Assembly: GCA_027484725.1 (NCBI GenBank)
Contig: JAIXSK010000039.1
Location: 114,593 to 178,592 of the forward strand
DNA: 64,000 nucleotides
From: Flavobacterium sp.
Lineage (GTDB): Bacteria; Bacteroidota; Bacteroidia; Flavobacteriales; Flavobacteriaceae
Direction of reading: 5' to 3'
Part shown: positions 51,295 through 60,870 of the stretch, piece by piece
Layout of the letters: every line of letters starts with the position of its first letter
Numbering within the stretch: position 1 is the stretch's first letter
Translations under genes and position numbers: made by a program
Notes under the pieces: generated by a model
Databases searched by the model: none
The model's input: the letters and a program-made list of their open reading frames with translations, nothing else
What the model was told of the DNA's origin: nothing

Positions 51295-53433
51295 ATGATG
51301 AACCACATTCAATACATACAAAGCCAACTGGCGCAACCGGCCGTAGCTGCCAAAAACATTGAATCTACCGTACAACTTTTACAAGAAGATTGTACCATTC
51401 CGTTTATTGCGCGCTACCGAAAAGACCAAACCGGCAACCTGGATGAAATCACCATCGAGCAAATTGCCAAAAGCCACAAGCAATACCACGAATTGATCAA
51501 ACGCAAAGAAAGCATCCTCAAATCTATTGAAGAGCAAGGGCAACTAACGCCTGAACTCAAGACTAAAATTGAAAACAGTTTTGACACCCAAGAACTCGAA
51601 GATTTGTATTTGCCTTACAAAAAGAAAAAGAAAACCCGCGCTGATGTTGCCCGTGAAAAAGGCCTTGAACCGCTCGCCAAAATCATCATGGCACAAAACA
51701 CCGATGATCTTGATTACATTGCCTCAAAGTATATCCACGCGCAAGTGCCCAATGAAGACGAAGCTTTACAAGGCGCCCGCGACATTATTGCCGAATGGAT
51801 CAATGAAAACATTTATGTGCGCAAAAACCTAAGACGTTTATACCAACGCAAAGCAATCATTACCACCCGGGTGGCCAAAGACAAAGACAGCGATGAAAAC
51901 GCACAAAAATTCGCGCAATATTTTGATTGGTCAGAGCCCATTTCAAAAGCACCGTCCCACCGATTATTAGCAATGTTGCGCGCTGAAGCTGAGGGTTTTG
52001 TCAAACTGTCGGTTGCTTTAGACGAACCTTCAGAAGCCATTGATTTTATTGAAAACAACACCATCAAAAACAACCGCCAAACCGCGCAACAACTCAAAAT
52101 CGCCATCAAAGACAGCTACAAACGATTGCTTGACCCGGCTATTTCTAACGAGACTTTGCAAGAAGCCAAAACCCGCGCCGATCTCAAAGCGATTGAAGTT
52201 TTTGCGCAGAACCTAGGTCAGTTATTGCTTGCCCCGCCCTTGGGTGAAAAGCGCATTTTAGCCATTGACCCAGGCTATCGTTCGGGTTGTAAAGTGGTTT
52301 GTTTGGATGAAAAAGGCGATTTGCTTTACAATGAAACCATTTATCCGCACCAACCGCAAAACGAAACCGCATTAGCCATGAAAAAAATCAAATCAATGGT
52401 CAATGCCTATCAAATTGAAGCAATTTCTATTGGCAACGGAACCGCTAGCCGCGAGACAGAAACGTTCATCAAAAAAATAGCTTTTGACCGACCACTTCAG
52501 GTATTTGTGGTTTCTGAAGCCGGAGCGTCGGTTTATTCAGCCAGTAAAATTGCGCGCGAAGAATTTCCGAATTACGATGTCACCGTGCGCGGTTCAGTAT
52601 CTATTGGTCGCAGGCTTTCAGACCCGCTGGCCGAATTGGTTAAAATAGATCCCAAATCCATCGGTGTGGGGCAGTATCAGCACGATGTAGATCAAACAAG
52701 GCTTAAAGAAGAACTCGATACAGTGGTGGTTCGTTGCGTAAATTCAGTGGGTATCAACATCAACACAGCCAGTAAATCACTGCTCAGTTATGTGTCGGGC
52801 ATTGGTGAAAAGATGGCCGAAAATATTGTACAATATCGTACAGAAAACGGTCCGTTTCAAGACCGAAAAGAACTTAAGAAAGTTCCGCGCTTGGGCGACA
52901 AAGCTTTTCAACAAGCAGCGGCCTTTATCCGCATCAAAGACGGAAAAAACCCTTTAGACAATTCAGCAGTACACCCCGAGGCATATTCTGTGGTCGAGAA
53001 AATGGCCCAAGATTTAAGTATTCCGCTGGGTGAACTCATAGCCAACAAAGAAAAAATTGCCCGCATCAACCCAGAACAGTATATCAATGCAACTGTTGGA
53101 ATCTTAGCTGTAAAAGATATTTTGAAAGAACTTGAAAAACCCGGTCTTGACCCTAGAAAAGCAGCCAAAGTTTTTGAGTTTGACCCGCATGTCAAAACCA
53201 TCGATGATTTGCGCACCGGAATGATTCTGCCGGGTATAGTCAACAACATTACGGCCTTTGGTTGTTTTGTTGACATCGGTTTAAAAGAAAGCGGATTGGT
53301 GCACATTTCACAGCTCAAACAAGGCTATGTGTCTGATGTGAATGAAGTGGTGAAACTTCACCAACATGTGCAAGTAAAAGTATTAGAAGTAGATTCACCC
53401 CGCAAGCGTATTCAGCTCAGTATGATTCTTTAA
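51295..53433 (+). CDS. tex: Tex-family RNA-binding protein
   Basis: 712 residues. Tex proteins bind nucleic acid and affect transcription. The layout is N-terminal helical domain (TIPFIARYRKDQTGNLDE), YqgF-like domain (ILAIDPGYRSGCKVVCLD), helix-hairpin-helix (VSGIGEKMAENIVQYRTENG) and C-terminal S1 domain (ILPGIVNNITAFGCFVDIG). Three successive start codons (TTG 51292, ATG 51295, ATG 51298) are possible; I use 51295. It is monocistronic with a convergent neighbour 9 nt downstream. Confidence 0.95.
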   Translation: MMNHIQYIQSQLAQPAVAAKNIESTVQLLQEDCTIPFIARYRKDQTGNLDEITIEQIAKSHKQYHELIKRKESILKSIEEQGQLTPELKTKIENSFDTQELEDLYLPYKKKKKTRADVAREKGLEPLAKIIMAQNTDDLDYIASKYIHAQVPNEDEALQGARDIIAEWINENIYVRKNLRRLYQRKAIITTRVAKDKDSDENAQKFAQYFDWSEPISKAPSHRLLAMLRAEAEGFVKLSVALDEPSEAIDFIENNTIKNNRQTAQQLKIAIKDSYKRLLDPAISNETLQEAKTRADLKAIEVFAQNLGQLLLAPPLGEKRILAIDPGYRSGCKVVCLDEKGDLLYNETIYPHQPQNETALAMKKIKSMVNAYQIEAISIGNGTASRETETFIKKIAFDRPLQVFVVSEAGASVYSASKIAREEFPNYDVTVRGSVSIGRRLSDPLAELVKIDPKSIGVGQYQHDVDQTRLKEELDTVVVRCVNSVGININTASKSLLSYVSGIGEKMAENIVQYRTENGPFQDRKELKKVPRLGDKAFQQAAAFIRIKDGKNPLDNSAVHPEAYSVVEKMAQDLSIPLGELIANKEKIARINPEQYINATVGILAVKDILKELEKPGLDPRKAAKVFEFDPHVKTIDDLRTGMILPGIVNNITAFGCFVDIGLKESGLVHISQLKQGYVSDVNEVVKLHQHVQVKVLEVDSPRKRIQLSMIL

Positions 53434-53442
53434 AAGTGCGAA

Positions 53443-54426
53443 TTAATAAACGTTTACAAAAATGGTTTTGTAGGTTTCGTCTGCATTTGACTGACCTATT
53501 TGTTGCGTATTTTGAAGCACAAAATAAGTATAAGTACTTCCGCTTAAGTTGTATTCTAAAGTATACAAACTATTGTTGGCCCACTGAAAATCTTGAACTC
53601 CGGTATGTTCGGTTGAGCTGTAGTAAAGTTCAGTCGCGTTTCGGTATAATTTAGTATTGTTGAGTCCGAAAACAGCTCCGCCAAATTCACTTAGTTTGCT
53701 AAAAGAACCGCTTAAATTAGTGTTGGTTACAACATCAGAACCAATATTTTGATAATACGGATGACCCTCTTTTGAACCAAATACGTAAAGCCCGTTTACG
53801 CTGTGAAAATATCCAAAATCAAATGTATCAACCGACGGATTAAAAACAGTCTCAATATACATGCCTGAGGCTAAGCTGGGGTGAAATACAGAGAAATAAC
53901 CACTGCTGTCTTTCCAAGCCATAGCGGTATTGTTGTAATCAGCTGCCGACAATTCAGCTACCTCTGTGCGCTCGCCATTTTTCCAATAAACCAATCGATA
54001 CACATCGGGCGTTACGGACAAATCATGAACAATTCCCGAAACATACAAATCTGCGCCCACAACATCTAAAGCGCCAATAGAAACCACATCTTGTGTGTTG
54101 GCTGCATAGGCAGAATTTAAATCAGACATTGCTCCGTTGATCCAGAGCAAACGATGGTTGACAACTCCGGTTCCGTCATCTAAAGAAGCGGTACCTAAAA
54201 CATAAACTTTTTGATTTGCCACAACCAATGTATCTGCCTGTGAGTTGATGTATCCGGTATCATTTAAAGCAACCAACTGATTGTTTTTCCAATAAACGGC
54301 ATGATCGTTTTTTTGTCCACTTACATAAACATCAACACTAGACTCATAATTGGTTACCGCATCGCGCTCAGAACAAGAAGTTAGCACAAACCCACAAAGT
54401 AAAAACAGACTCCAATATAATCTCAT
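53443..54426 (-). CDS. Uncharacterised lipoprotein with WD/Kelch-like repeats
   Basis: About 327 residues with a lipoprotein signal (MRLYWSLFLLCGFVLTSC). The body has repeated motifs such as VYVSGQKNDHAVYWKNNQLVAL and a later similar segment (LYVSGIVHDLSVTPDVYRLVYWKNGE), which suggests a beta-propeller-like structure; this is inferred from repeats only. No known family is recognised. The start at 54426 is chosen because an alternative ATG at 54447 lies in the T-run of the tatA terminator; both give a valid signal. Its 3' end lies 9 nt from the tex stop. Confidence 0.65.
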   Translation of the reverse strand: MRLYWSLFLLCGFVLTSCSERDAVTNYESSVDVYVSGQKNDHAVYWKNNQLVALNDTGYINSQADTLVVANQKVYVLGTASLDDGTGVVNHRLLWINGAMSDLNSAYAANTQDVVSIGALDVVGADLYVSGIVHDLSVTPDVYRLVYWKNGERTEVAELSAADYNNTAMAWKDSSGYFSVFHPSLASGMYIETVFNPSVDTFDFGYFHSVNGLYVFGSKEGHPYYQNIGSDVVTNTNLSGSFSKLSEFGGAVFGLNNTKLYRNATELYYSSTEHTGVQDFQWANNSLYTLEYNLSGSTYTYFVLQNTQQIGQSNADETYKTIFVNVY

Positions 54427-54448
54427 AACCAGTTGTTTAAAAGGCATA

Positions 54449-54482
54449 AAAAATCCTGAGCTTTTTATTAAACTCAGGATGT
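54449..54482 (-). terminator. Terminator of tatA, overlapping the lipoprotein leader
   Basis: 8-bp stem ATCCTGAG / CTCAGGAT; on the minus strand the second arm is followed by a T-run ending at the ATG at 54447. Stem and T-run directly precede the lipoprotein gene, so readthrough may be regulated. Confidence 0.65.
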
Positions 54483-54485
54483 TTC

Positions 54486-54656
54486 TTATTTGTTTTCTTC
54501 CTTAGTATTGGCTTTTTCGTCGCCTTTGGCAGCATCTTTAAATTCTTTGATACCGGTTCCTAAGCCGCGCATGAGTTCCGGAATTTTTTTACCTCCGAAC
54601 AACAAAAGAACCACCAATAATATAATCAGGATTTCAGTAACGCCGAGTCTTCCCAT
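54486..54656 (-). CDS. tatA: Sec-independent translocase protein TatA
   Basis: 56 residues. N-terminal [33 protein letters not shown] is the TatA/E signature: a short membrane helix, a hinge with FG, and an amphipathic helix followed by an acidic-lysine tail ([15 protein letters not shown]). TatA forms the pore for folded, twin-arginine-signal proteins. tatC is not in the window, so its partner lies elsewhere. It was found by direct reading because it is shorter than common gene-length cutoffs. It has its own -7 element and terminator. Confidence 0.93.
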   Translation of the reverse strand: MGRLGVTEILIILLVVLLLFGGKKIPELMRGLGTGIKEFKDAAKGDEKANTKEENK

Positions 54657-54703
54657 TGTTTTTAAATTTTAGCCGAAGCATTAAAAGTGTAATAATATGC
54701 TCG

Positions 54704-54711
54704 CAAAGATA
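54704..54711 (-). promoter_or_regulatory. -7 promoter element of tatA
   Basis: Reads TATCTTTG on the minus strand, exact TAnnTTTG, 47 nt before the ATG. Confidence 0.5.
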
Positions 54712-54802
54712 AACAGAAAATATCTTAAAACAGGGCATTGATTGGCAAATATTTATGACCATTACAGCAAGAGGTTTTGCAAAACGGCAGCGGTTTAATT
54801 TC

Positions 54803-54810
54803 TATATTTG
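54803..54810 (+). promoter_or_regulatory. -7 promoter element of the M23 peptidase operon
   Basis: TATATTTG, exact TAnnTTTG, 17 nt before the ATG. A TTG at 54777-54779 lies 23 nt upstream, within the reported spacing range. Confidence 0.5.
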
Positions 54811-54827
54811 TGGCATAATACCAACCC

Positions 54828-55697
54828 ATGTCTGAAAAAAGGCTCAAGCGACAAGAACTCAGAAAAAAACTCTACACCAAAAACAGGTTGGTGATTCTCA
54901 ACGAGGATTCGTTTGAGGAGATTTTTTCATTGCGTTTAACATTGATGAATGTGTTTGTAGTAGCCGGATTGGGAGCGATTTTAATCATCATTGCAACTAC
55001 TTTTATCATTGCTTTTACTCCGCTGCGCGAATACATTCCGGGTTATGCCTCAGATCAGCTCAAACGCGATGCAACCCGATTGGCCTTAGAGTCAGATTCT
55101 TTGGTGAACGCCATTAAAAAGAACCAAGCCTATATTGCCTCTATCAAAAAAATACTTACCGGCGATTTAGAATTGGCTCAATTCAGCAAAGATTCTATTT
55201 ACGCCAATCCAACACAAGAGCCTGCTACTGAAGATGTCAAACCATCTGAAGCTGATTTACAATTGCGACAACAAGTAGCGCGAGAAGACAAATACAATTT
55301 GTTTGAAAAAGCGCAATCTAAAACCGGGGTGGTATTGTTTGCTCCGGTCAAAGGCTCTATTACTGAGAAATTCAGTATCCGAAACAGACACTACGCCGTT
55401 GATGTGGCTCTGGCCAAAAACACACCCATCAAAGCCATGCTCAACGGAACCGTGATATTTGCCGACTGGACACCCTCAACCGGAAACGTTTTGATTCTTC
55501 GTCACAACAACGGATTTATTTCGGTTTATAAACACGCGGCCTCATTGACCAAATCTCAAGGAGATATAGTCAAAAGCGGCGAAGTTATTGCCTTAGCAGG
55601 TTCTAGCGGACTTGAATCTACCGGAGTCCATCTACATTTTGAACTTTGGAAAGACGGTTATCCGATTGATCCTACCCAATTCATAGAATTTGAATAA
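54828..55697 (+). CDS. M23-family membrane-anchored peptidoglycan endopeptidase
   Basis: 289 residues. A cytoplasmic basic N-terminus and a transmembrane helix (VFVVAGLGAILIIIATTFIIAF) precede a periplasmic LytM domain (residues about 165-285). The metal site has HYAVD, in which the usual glycine of HxGxD is alanine but the histidine and aspartate are kept, plus YKHAASL and HLHFEL. Such enzymes cut peptide cross-links or regulate amidases. It is followed after 1 nt by a GH3-family gene. Confidence 0.9.
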   Translation: MSEKRLKRQELRKKLYTKNRLVILNEDSFEEIFSLRLTLMNVFVVAGLGAILIIIATTFIIAFTPLREYIPGYASDQLKRDATRLALESDSLVNAIKKNQAYIASIKKILTGDLELAQFSKDSIYANPTQEPATEDVKPSEADLQLRQQVAREDKYNLFEKAQSKTGVVLFAPVKGSITEKFSIRNRHYAVDVALAKNTPIKAMLNGTVIFADWTPSTGNVLILRHNNGFISVYKHAASLTKSQGDIVKSGEVIALAGSSGLESTGVHLHFELWKDGYPIDPTQFIEFE

Positions 55698-55698
55698 G

Positions 55699-57189
55699 AT
55701 GTCTATAAAATCATTTGCCGCCCAAATTTTTGCCCGTATAGTGCACGCGCAAACGCAAAAATGGGCTCAAAATCCTGAAGCCACTCAAAAGCGTGTTTTT
55801 GAGCAACTGATTGATCAGGCTCGCCATACTGTTTTTGGTCAAGACCATCATTTTGACCAAATCAAAACTTATGAAGATTTTACCAGCCGCGTTCCGGTGC
55901 GTGATTATGAGGCGCTCAGGCCCTACATAGATCAAATAGTTTCCGGAAAAGAAAATATTACTTGGCCAGGCAAACCAATCTATTACGCCAAAACCTCCGG
56001 AACTACTTCGGGCGCCAAATATATTCCCATAACCCGTGCGTCGATGCCGTTTCACATTCAAGCTGCGCGCAATGCTATTTTGCAATACATTCATCAAACC
56101 GGAAATGCTGATTTTATCAACGGAAAAATGATTTTCTTACAAGGCAGCCCAACGCTACAAGACAAGAACGGCGTGCAACTCGGAAGACTTTCGGGCATTG
56201 TAGCACATTATGTTCCGAAATATTTGCAAAAAAACCGAATGCCTTCATGGAAAACCAATTGTATTGAAGATTGGGAAACCAAAGTAGACGCCATAGTTGA
56301 AGAAACCATGCACGAAGACATGTCGGTTATTTCAGGTATTCCGTCTTGGGTGCAAATGTATTTTGAACGTTTGCAACAAAAAGCGCACAAGCCGGTTGGC
56401 GATATTTTCAAGAATTTTAACTTGTTCATCTACGGTGGGGTCAACTATGAACCGTATCGTGCTAAATTTGAAAATCTCATTGGCCGAAAAGTAGATAGTA
56501 TTGAACTCTTTCCGGCCTCAGAAGGTTTTTTTGCCTATCAAGACTCACAAACAGAGCCGGGACTTTTATTGCTGCTTCATTCAGGTATTTTTTACGAGTT
56601 TATTAAAACCGATGAATTTTTTTCTGAAAACCCTAAAAGATATACCATTGGCCAGGTTGAACTCGGTGTGAATTATGCGCTGATCATCTCAACCAACGCA
56701 GGACTTTGGGCCTATAATATTGGCGATACCGTGATGTTCGTCAGCAAAAAACCCTATCGACTGGTAGTAACCGGTCGCATCAAACATTTTATTTCTGCTT
56801 TTGGAGAACACGTCATTGGGAAAGAAGTCGAGACTGCTTTGCAACAAGCAATCCAGGGAACCGACATTCGGATCAATGAGTTTACCGTGGCACCACAAAT
56901 TGCGCCTGAGCAGGGTTTACCCTATCATGAGTGGCTTATAGAATTTGAAAATCTGCCACAAAACATGCAAATTTTGTCAAGCCAACTCGACAATTTGATG
57001 CGCCAACAAAATGTTTATTATGACGATCTGATTGCCGGAAAAGTATTGCGCCCGTTGGTGATAACTTCAGTCAAAAAAGGCGGATTTCAGCAATACATGA
57101 AGTCTATTGGCAAATTGGGCGGACAAAACAAAATTCCGCGTTTGAGCAATGACCGAACCATCGCCGACGCATTGCTAAAAATCACTTGA
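55699..57189 (+). CDS. GH3-family acyl-adenylate-forming protein
   Basis: 496 residues, of the GH3 (auxin-responsive promoter) family found in plants and Bacteroidota. The family conjugates amino acids to carboxylic acids through an acyl-adenylate; the bacterial substrate is unknown. Motifs include YAKTSGTTSGAKYIPIT (ATP-binding P-loop-like), EGFFAYQD and LVVTGRIKHFISAFGEHV. The start at 55699 is chosen since it directly follows the M23 stop. It is cotranscribed with M23 and the next gene. Confidence 0.9.
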   Translation: MSIKSFAAQIFARIVHAQTQKWAQNPEATQKRVFEQLIDQARHTVFGQDHHFDQIKTYEDFTSRVPVRDYEALRPYIDQIVSGKENITWPGKPIYYAKTSGTTSGAKYIPITRASMPFHIQAARNAILQYIHQTGNADFINGKMIFLQGSPTLQDKNGVQLGRLSGIVAHYVPKYLQKNRMPSWKTNCIEDWETKVDAIVEETMHEDMSVISGIPSWVQMYFERLQQKAHKPVGDIFKNFNLFIYGGVNYEPYRAKFENLIGRKVDSIELFPASEGFFAYQDSQTEPGLLLLLHSGIFYEFIKTDEFFSENPKRYTIGQVELGVNYALIISTNAGLWAYNIGDTVMFVSKKPYRLVVTGRIKHFISAFGEHVIGKEVETALQQAIQGTDIRINEFTVAPQIAPEQGLPYHEWLIEFENLPQNMQILSSQLDNLMRQQNVYYDDLIAGKVLRPLVITSVKKGGFQQYMKSIGKLGGQNKIPRLSNDRTIADALLKIT

Positions 57190-57190
57190 T

Positions 57191-58048
57191 ATGATAAAGA
57201 AACAATTCATTTTGTTTTTGATGTGCTTTGGTACGGCTTTACACGGACAAACCGCAGGTGTGGTGCTGGACAGTATTACCGGCGAGCAGCTTGCGTTGGT
57301 TAATATCTCTGTTTTGGGTGAAAACAAAGGAACTACCTCTGAACTGAACGGTAGTTTTTCTTTTAAAGAAACACTCACAAAAAAGCTGGTTTTTTCACTT
57401 TTAGGTTATCAAAAGAAGATACTTCAAGCCAAAAGCAACATGCGCGTATTGTTGCAACCCGATGAAATAGCCCTCAACGAAGTAGTCATTGACAACCGAA
57501 AAAAAACCAAAAAGCTAGAAATCGGCCCAGAAAATCCGGGTGTTTACGAAGCTTATGACCACGGTCCAAGAACAGATACTCGCTTTTTTGAATATAAATC
57601 GGCCTATAACAAAACCCGACATATTGATGCCATTACTGTAAGAACCGACAGTAAAATCAAAGAAGCCACCTTTAAAATCCACTTGTATGAGCCCGATGCC
57701 AACGGTTTTCCGGGCAAAGAAATGTTGCTTCAGAATTTAGTAGTATCAGTAGATCAAGGAGTTAAAAACACCCTGTTTCGACTGGAGAAATTCCATTTAA
57801 AAATGCCTAAAACCGGATTATTTGTCGGCATTGAGAAATTGATGATTGAATCTAACAAACGCGAGACCGATAATCCATATCAATCCGGAGTTTACTATCC
57901 GCTCATTTTATACAGTTCAGCTGAAAAAGACAAGATATTTACGTATTCAGGCGGACAATGGCAAGTTCAAACCAAGCAAAATCAAGACGGGGTTTTAGAA
58001 AAAATAAAAACTTCTGAACCGGCAATTACATTGATTCTGACCAACTAA
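57191..58048 (+). CDS. Secreted protein with carboxypeptidase-like regulatory domain
   Basis: 285 residues with a signal peptide (ILFLMCFGTALHGQ). N-terminal GVVLDSITGEQLALVNISVLGENKGTTSELNGSF is a carboxypeptidase-regulatory-like (CarboxypepD_reg-like) domain, the same as in many TonB-dependent transporters. The rest has no plug or barrel and is not recognised. It may be an outer-membrane or periplasmic protein. It follows the GH3 gene by 1 nt. Confidence 0.83.
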   Translation: MIKKQFILFLMCFGTALHGQTAGVVLDSITGEQLALVNISVLGENKGTTSELNGSFSFKETLTKKLVFSLLGYQKKILQAKSNMRVLLQPDEIALNEVVIDNRKKTKKLEIGPENPGVYEAYDHGPRTDTRFFEYKSAYNKTRHIDAITVRTDSKIKEATFKIHLYEPDANGFPGKEMLLQNLVVSVDQGVKNTLFRLEKFHLKMPKTGLFVGIEKLMIESNKRETDNPYQSGVYYPLILYSSAEKDKIFTYSGGQWQVQTKQNQDGVLEKIKTSEPAITLILTN

Positions 58049-58061
58049 AAAAATAAAACCT

Positions 58062-58069
58062 TACATTTG
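58062..58069 (+). promoter_or_regulatory. -7 promoter element before the phosphorylase-like gene
   Basis: TACATTTG, exact TAnnTTTG, 108 nt upstream of the ATG. It would give a leader of about 100 nt. Confidence 0.4.
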
Positions 58070-58177
58070 CTGGTTATTAATAAAAACAAACTAAAAGCAT
58101 CAGCAAAAAAAGATTTATTTTTCTGTGTCTACACAATAAGATTTAGCTTTTTTTGCGTTTGTCAACAAAATTTTTGA

Positions 58178-59869
58178 ATGAAAGAAATTAAGAATATTGT
58201 ACGATCAAGAGCACAAGAATCATCTAGTGCCGTTGAGAAATTGTACATCACCATGCGCCATTTGTTCAACAGAGGTTTTTACAAACCCATGGGTGTTTCA
58301 GGCGAGACACTTCGGGAGGCGCTTTTATCACTTCGCCCTGAAATTTATGGCTCTATTGCCGAAGAAAAAGTAGAACTCAACGGCTTGTTGTACGTCATTG
58401 AAAGATTGCCTATTGGCATTGAAGAGTGTCGTTTTATCAACCTAACCTCTGACGAAGGTTATTCAAAATCGCACTTTAAAGCCATTGTCCCACCCAAACG
58501 CCGCCGCAATTGTTACCGCATTGATGAAGAACAAATGAATGTAGAGATCACACGCGGGCGTTCAGATATTTATGATATTTTAACGCATTTGACTTTTATC
58601 TTCATCGAATCGCACAAAATAAAAGACCGTGTTTTGATTGATGAATCCGGTGAAGTAACCCGCGATTGGAAAAAACTCGAACAAGCAGTTTTGCAGGCAA
58701 AAAAACTCTCACAAGTTGACAAAGAAAAAGCCATTTCGCACACGGCTAATATTCTGGGGCGCACCTTTGCAGAGGTTTTAGATATTTATGACGCTTTCGG
58801 AACCGCTGATAAACCTGATCGTTTCTTGCACGTGATTTATTGGTTGGGCAAATTGGCTTTGGAAGAAGCTGTTGAAAACAACAAACGCACGATTACTTTT
58901 AGCCCGATTTTGCGCGAGCGATTGGGGCACCATATCCACGGAGAAATTTGGGCGAACAACATCAAAGATGTTTTGATGGAAAACGGATTGCTTGACCGTC
59001 CGATTCACATCATCAGCGCCAACATGCACAGCGTGATGAATTCAATTTTTGCTGTGGATGTGCTCAAAACCAAACTCAAAGGACAGTCAGATTTTGCTAT
59101 ATATGAAGAACTCAGCAAGTCCGGAGCCGGTAATCTGCGCGATAAAGTTTCAGAAGTTGCGCACAAATACGGAATGATTTCGCTTCCGGATACCTCAGGA
59201 ACCAACATTGATGTTCAGATTTTTGACACCGCCAAGATTGATTGGAAAAAAACATCTTTCCCGAAAGCTAAAATTTCAGGTTTAGCTCCGGTCATCATTG
59301 TAATGGATTACGCTTTTGGCGAGCAAGCTTATGAAACTATTGATGAATTGCTCAAACCTTATCAAGAAACCAAAATTAAAAAAGTTTTTTTAAATGTTGA
59401 ATCGGTGTCTATTATGGGAAAAGCCGGTATTTTGCAAGGAGATAAAGGCGATATAATGATTCCTTCGGCACACATCAACGAAGGCACCGGCGACAATTAT
59501 CCTTTTGATAATGAACTCACAGCAGCCATGCTCAGTGGCCATGGAATTCCCGTTTTTGCAGGCCCCATGGTGACCGTTTTAGGAACTTCGCTACAGAATA
59601 AAGATTTACTCAAGTTTTTCCGCGACTCTACTTGGGGCGTCATTGGTCTTGAAATGGAAGGGGCTTATTATCAAAAAGCAATTCAATCTGCCTCTAAAAT
59701 CAGAAAGAGTATCCATCCGGATGTAAAAGTTCGGTATGCTTATTATGCTTCAGATAATCCGCTTGAAACCGGAAGTACACTTGCTTCGGGCGGTTTAGGA
59801 ACTACAGGAGTAAAACCCACTTATTTGATTACCATTAAAATATTAGAACAAATTTTCAATATTAACTAA
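58178..59869 (+). CDS. Conserved flavobacterial protein with nucleoside-phosphorylase-like C-terminus (DUF6909-like)
   Basis: 563 residues, soluble. From memory it belongs to a Flavobacteriaceae family called DUF6909, which I cannot verify. The N-terminal 300 residues are mostly helical. The C-terminal half (about 365-560) has a segment GLEMEGAYYQKAIQSA that resembles the MEMEGA motif of nucleoside phosphorylases and AMP nucleosidases, and a glycine-rich end (STLASGGLGTTGVKPTYLITIKI). A role in nucleotide or nucleoside chemistry is only an inference. The Wzz-like gene starts 7 nt downstream, which suggests cotranscription. Confidence 0.75.
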   Translation: MKEIKNIVRSRAQESSSAVEKLYITMRHLFNRGFYKPMGVSGETLREALLSLRPEIYGSIAEEKVELNGLLYVIERLPIGIEECRFINLTSDEGYSKSHFKAIVPPKRRRNCYRIDEEQMNVEITRGRSDIYDILTHLTFIFIESHKIKDRVLIDESGEVTRDWKKLEQAVLQAKKLSQVDKEKAISHTANILGRTFAEVLDIYDAFGTADKPDRFLHVIYWLGKLALEEAVENNKRTITFSPILRERLGHHIHGEIWANNIKDVLMENGLLDRPIHIISANMHSVMNSIFAVDVLKTKLKGQSDFAIYEELSKSGAGNLRDKVSEVAHKYGMISLPDTSGTNIDVQIFDTAKIDWKKTSFPKAKISGLAPVIIVMDYAFGEQAYETIDELLKPYQETKIKKVFLNVESVSIMGKAGILQGDKGDIMIPSAHINEGTGDNYPFDNELTAAMLSGHGIPVFAGPMVTVLGTSLQNKDLLKFFRDSTWGVIGLEMEGAYYQKAIQSASKIRKSIHPDVKVRYAYYASDNPLETGSTLASGGLGTTGVKPTYLITIKILEQIFNIN

Positions 59870-59876
59870 CCAAAGA

Positions 59877-60860
59877 ATGAATTCAACAGAACACAACAAA
59901 GCAACTGACCAAGAAATTGATTTTGCAATAGTATCTGGAAAACTAAAGTCTCTATCAGTTAGCTTTAAGAGACACATATTTAATTTTATTCAGTTTATCA
60001 TAAAGAAGAAAGTTGTCATAGGCACTTTATTGCTTATTGGTATTGGGCTTGGCGTTTATTTTGATAAAGTGATCAAAACATACAAAAACGATGTAATTGT
60101 AGTTCCAAATTTTGGCAGTTATGATTACTTATATTCTAAAATTGATTTTTTAGAGTCTAAAATCAAAGATAAAGACACTTCTTTTTTTAGGAAAATAGGC
60201 ATTAAAGATCCAGAATCTATCAATAAAATAGAGATAAAGCCTATACTCGATACATATCAATTCATCAGTGCCACATCAGATAAAAATTTTGAACTTTTAA
60301 AACTTTTAGCTGAAGACGGTGACATGAACAAAATTGTTAAAGATGAGCTTACAAGTAAAAATTATACTTACCACTCTTTGGAATTTATTACTGACAAAAG
60401 ATGTTCAGATCAAGAGGTACTATTGCCCTTGATGAATTATTTAAATCATGACAAGTATTTTAACAATCTCAAAAAAGTTTATAATCAAAACATCGAAAAT
60501 AAAATTAAAGCCAACGAATCGATGATTGCTCAGATTGATGGCCTTTTGAATACATTTTCCTCAGAAATGGGTCAACAAATAAAAAATGATAAATTGGTTT
60601 ATTACAATGAGAATACTCAGCTAAATGACATTATTCAAACCAAAAACAATCTGATTTTAGAACTTGGCAAACTAAAAATAGATTTAGTTAGTTCTGACCA
60701 CGTAATTAAGAAAATTAGTTATACACTAAACATTAAAAATACAGAGACAATAAATGGGAAAATGAAATTTATTCTTCCTATTCTTTTGATTCTGCTGTAT
60801 ATGTTTGGGTTTGTATTAATCTCATTTTACAAAAACCAATCTAAGCTTGCACAACAATAA
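59877..60860 (+). CDS. Wzz-like polysaccharide chain-length regulator, divergent
   Basis: 327 residues with two transmembrane helices: one near the N-terminus (VVIGTLLLIGIGLGVYF) and one near the C-terminus (MKFILPILLILLYMFGFVLIS). A long lysine-rich coiled-coil periplasmic region lies between, as in Wzz/PCP proteins that set O-antigen or capsule length. Sequence similarity is weak and the Pro-rich motif around the second helix is not clear, so the assignment rests on topology and on the rfb genes behind it. It is more AT-rich than its neighbours. Confidence 0.6.
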   Translation: MNSTEHNKATDQEIDFAIVSGKLKSLSVSFKRHIFNFIQFIIKKKVVIGTLLLIGIGLGVYFDKVIKTYKNDVIVVPNFGSYDYLYSKIDFLESKIKDKDTSFFRKIGIKDPESINKIEIKPILDTYQFISATSDKNFELLKLLAEDGDMNKIVKDELTSKNYTYHSLEFITDKRCSDQEVLLPLMNYLNHDKYFNNLKKVYNQNIENKIKANESMIAQIDGLLNTFSSEMGQQIKNDKLVYYNENTQLNDIIQTKNNLILELGKLKIDLVSSDHVIKKISYTLNIKNTETINGKMKFILPILLILLYMFGFVLISFYKNQSKLAQQ

Positions 60861-60870
60861 TTAATTTACC

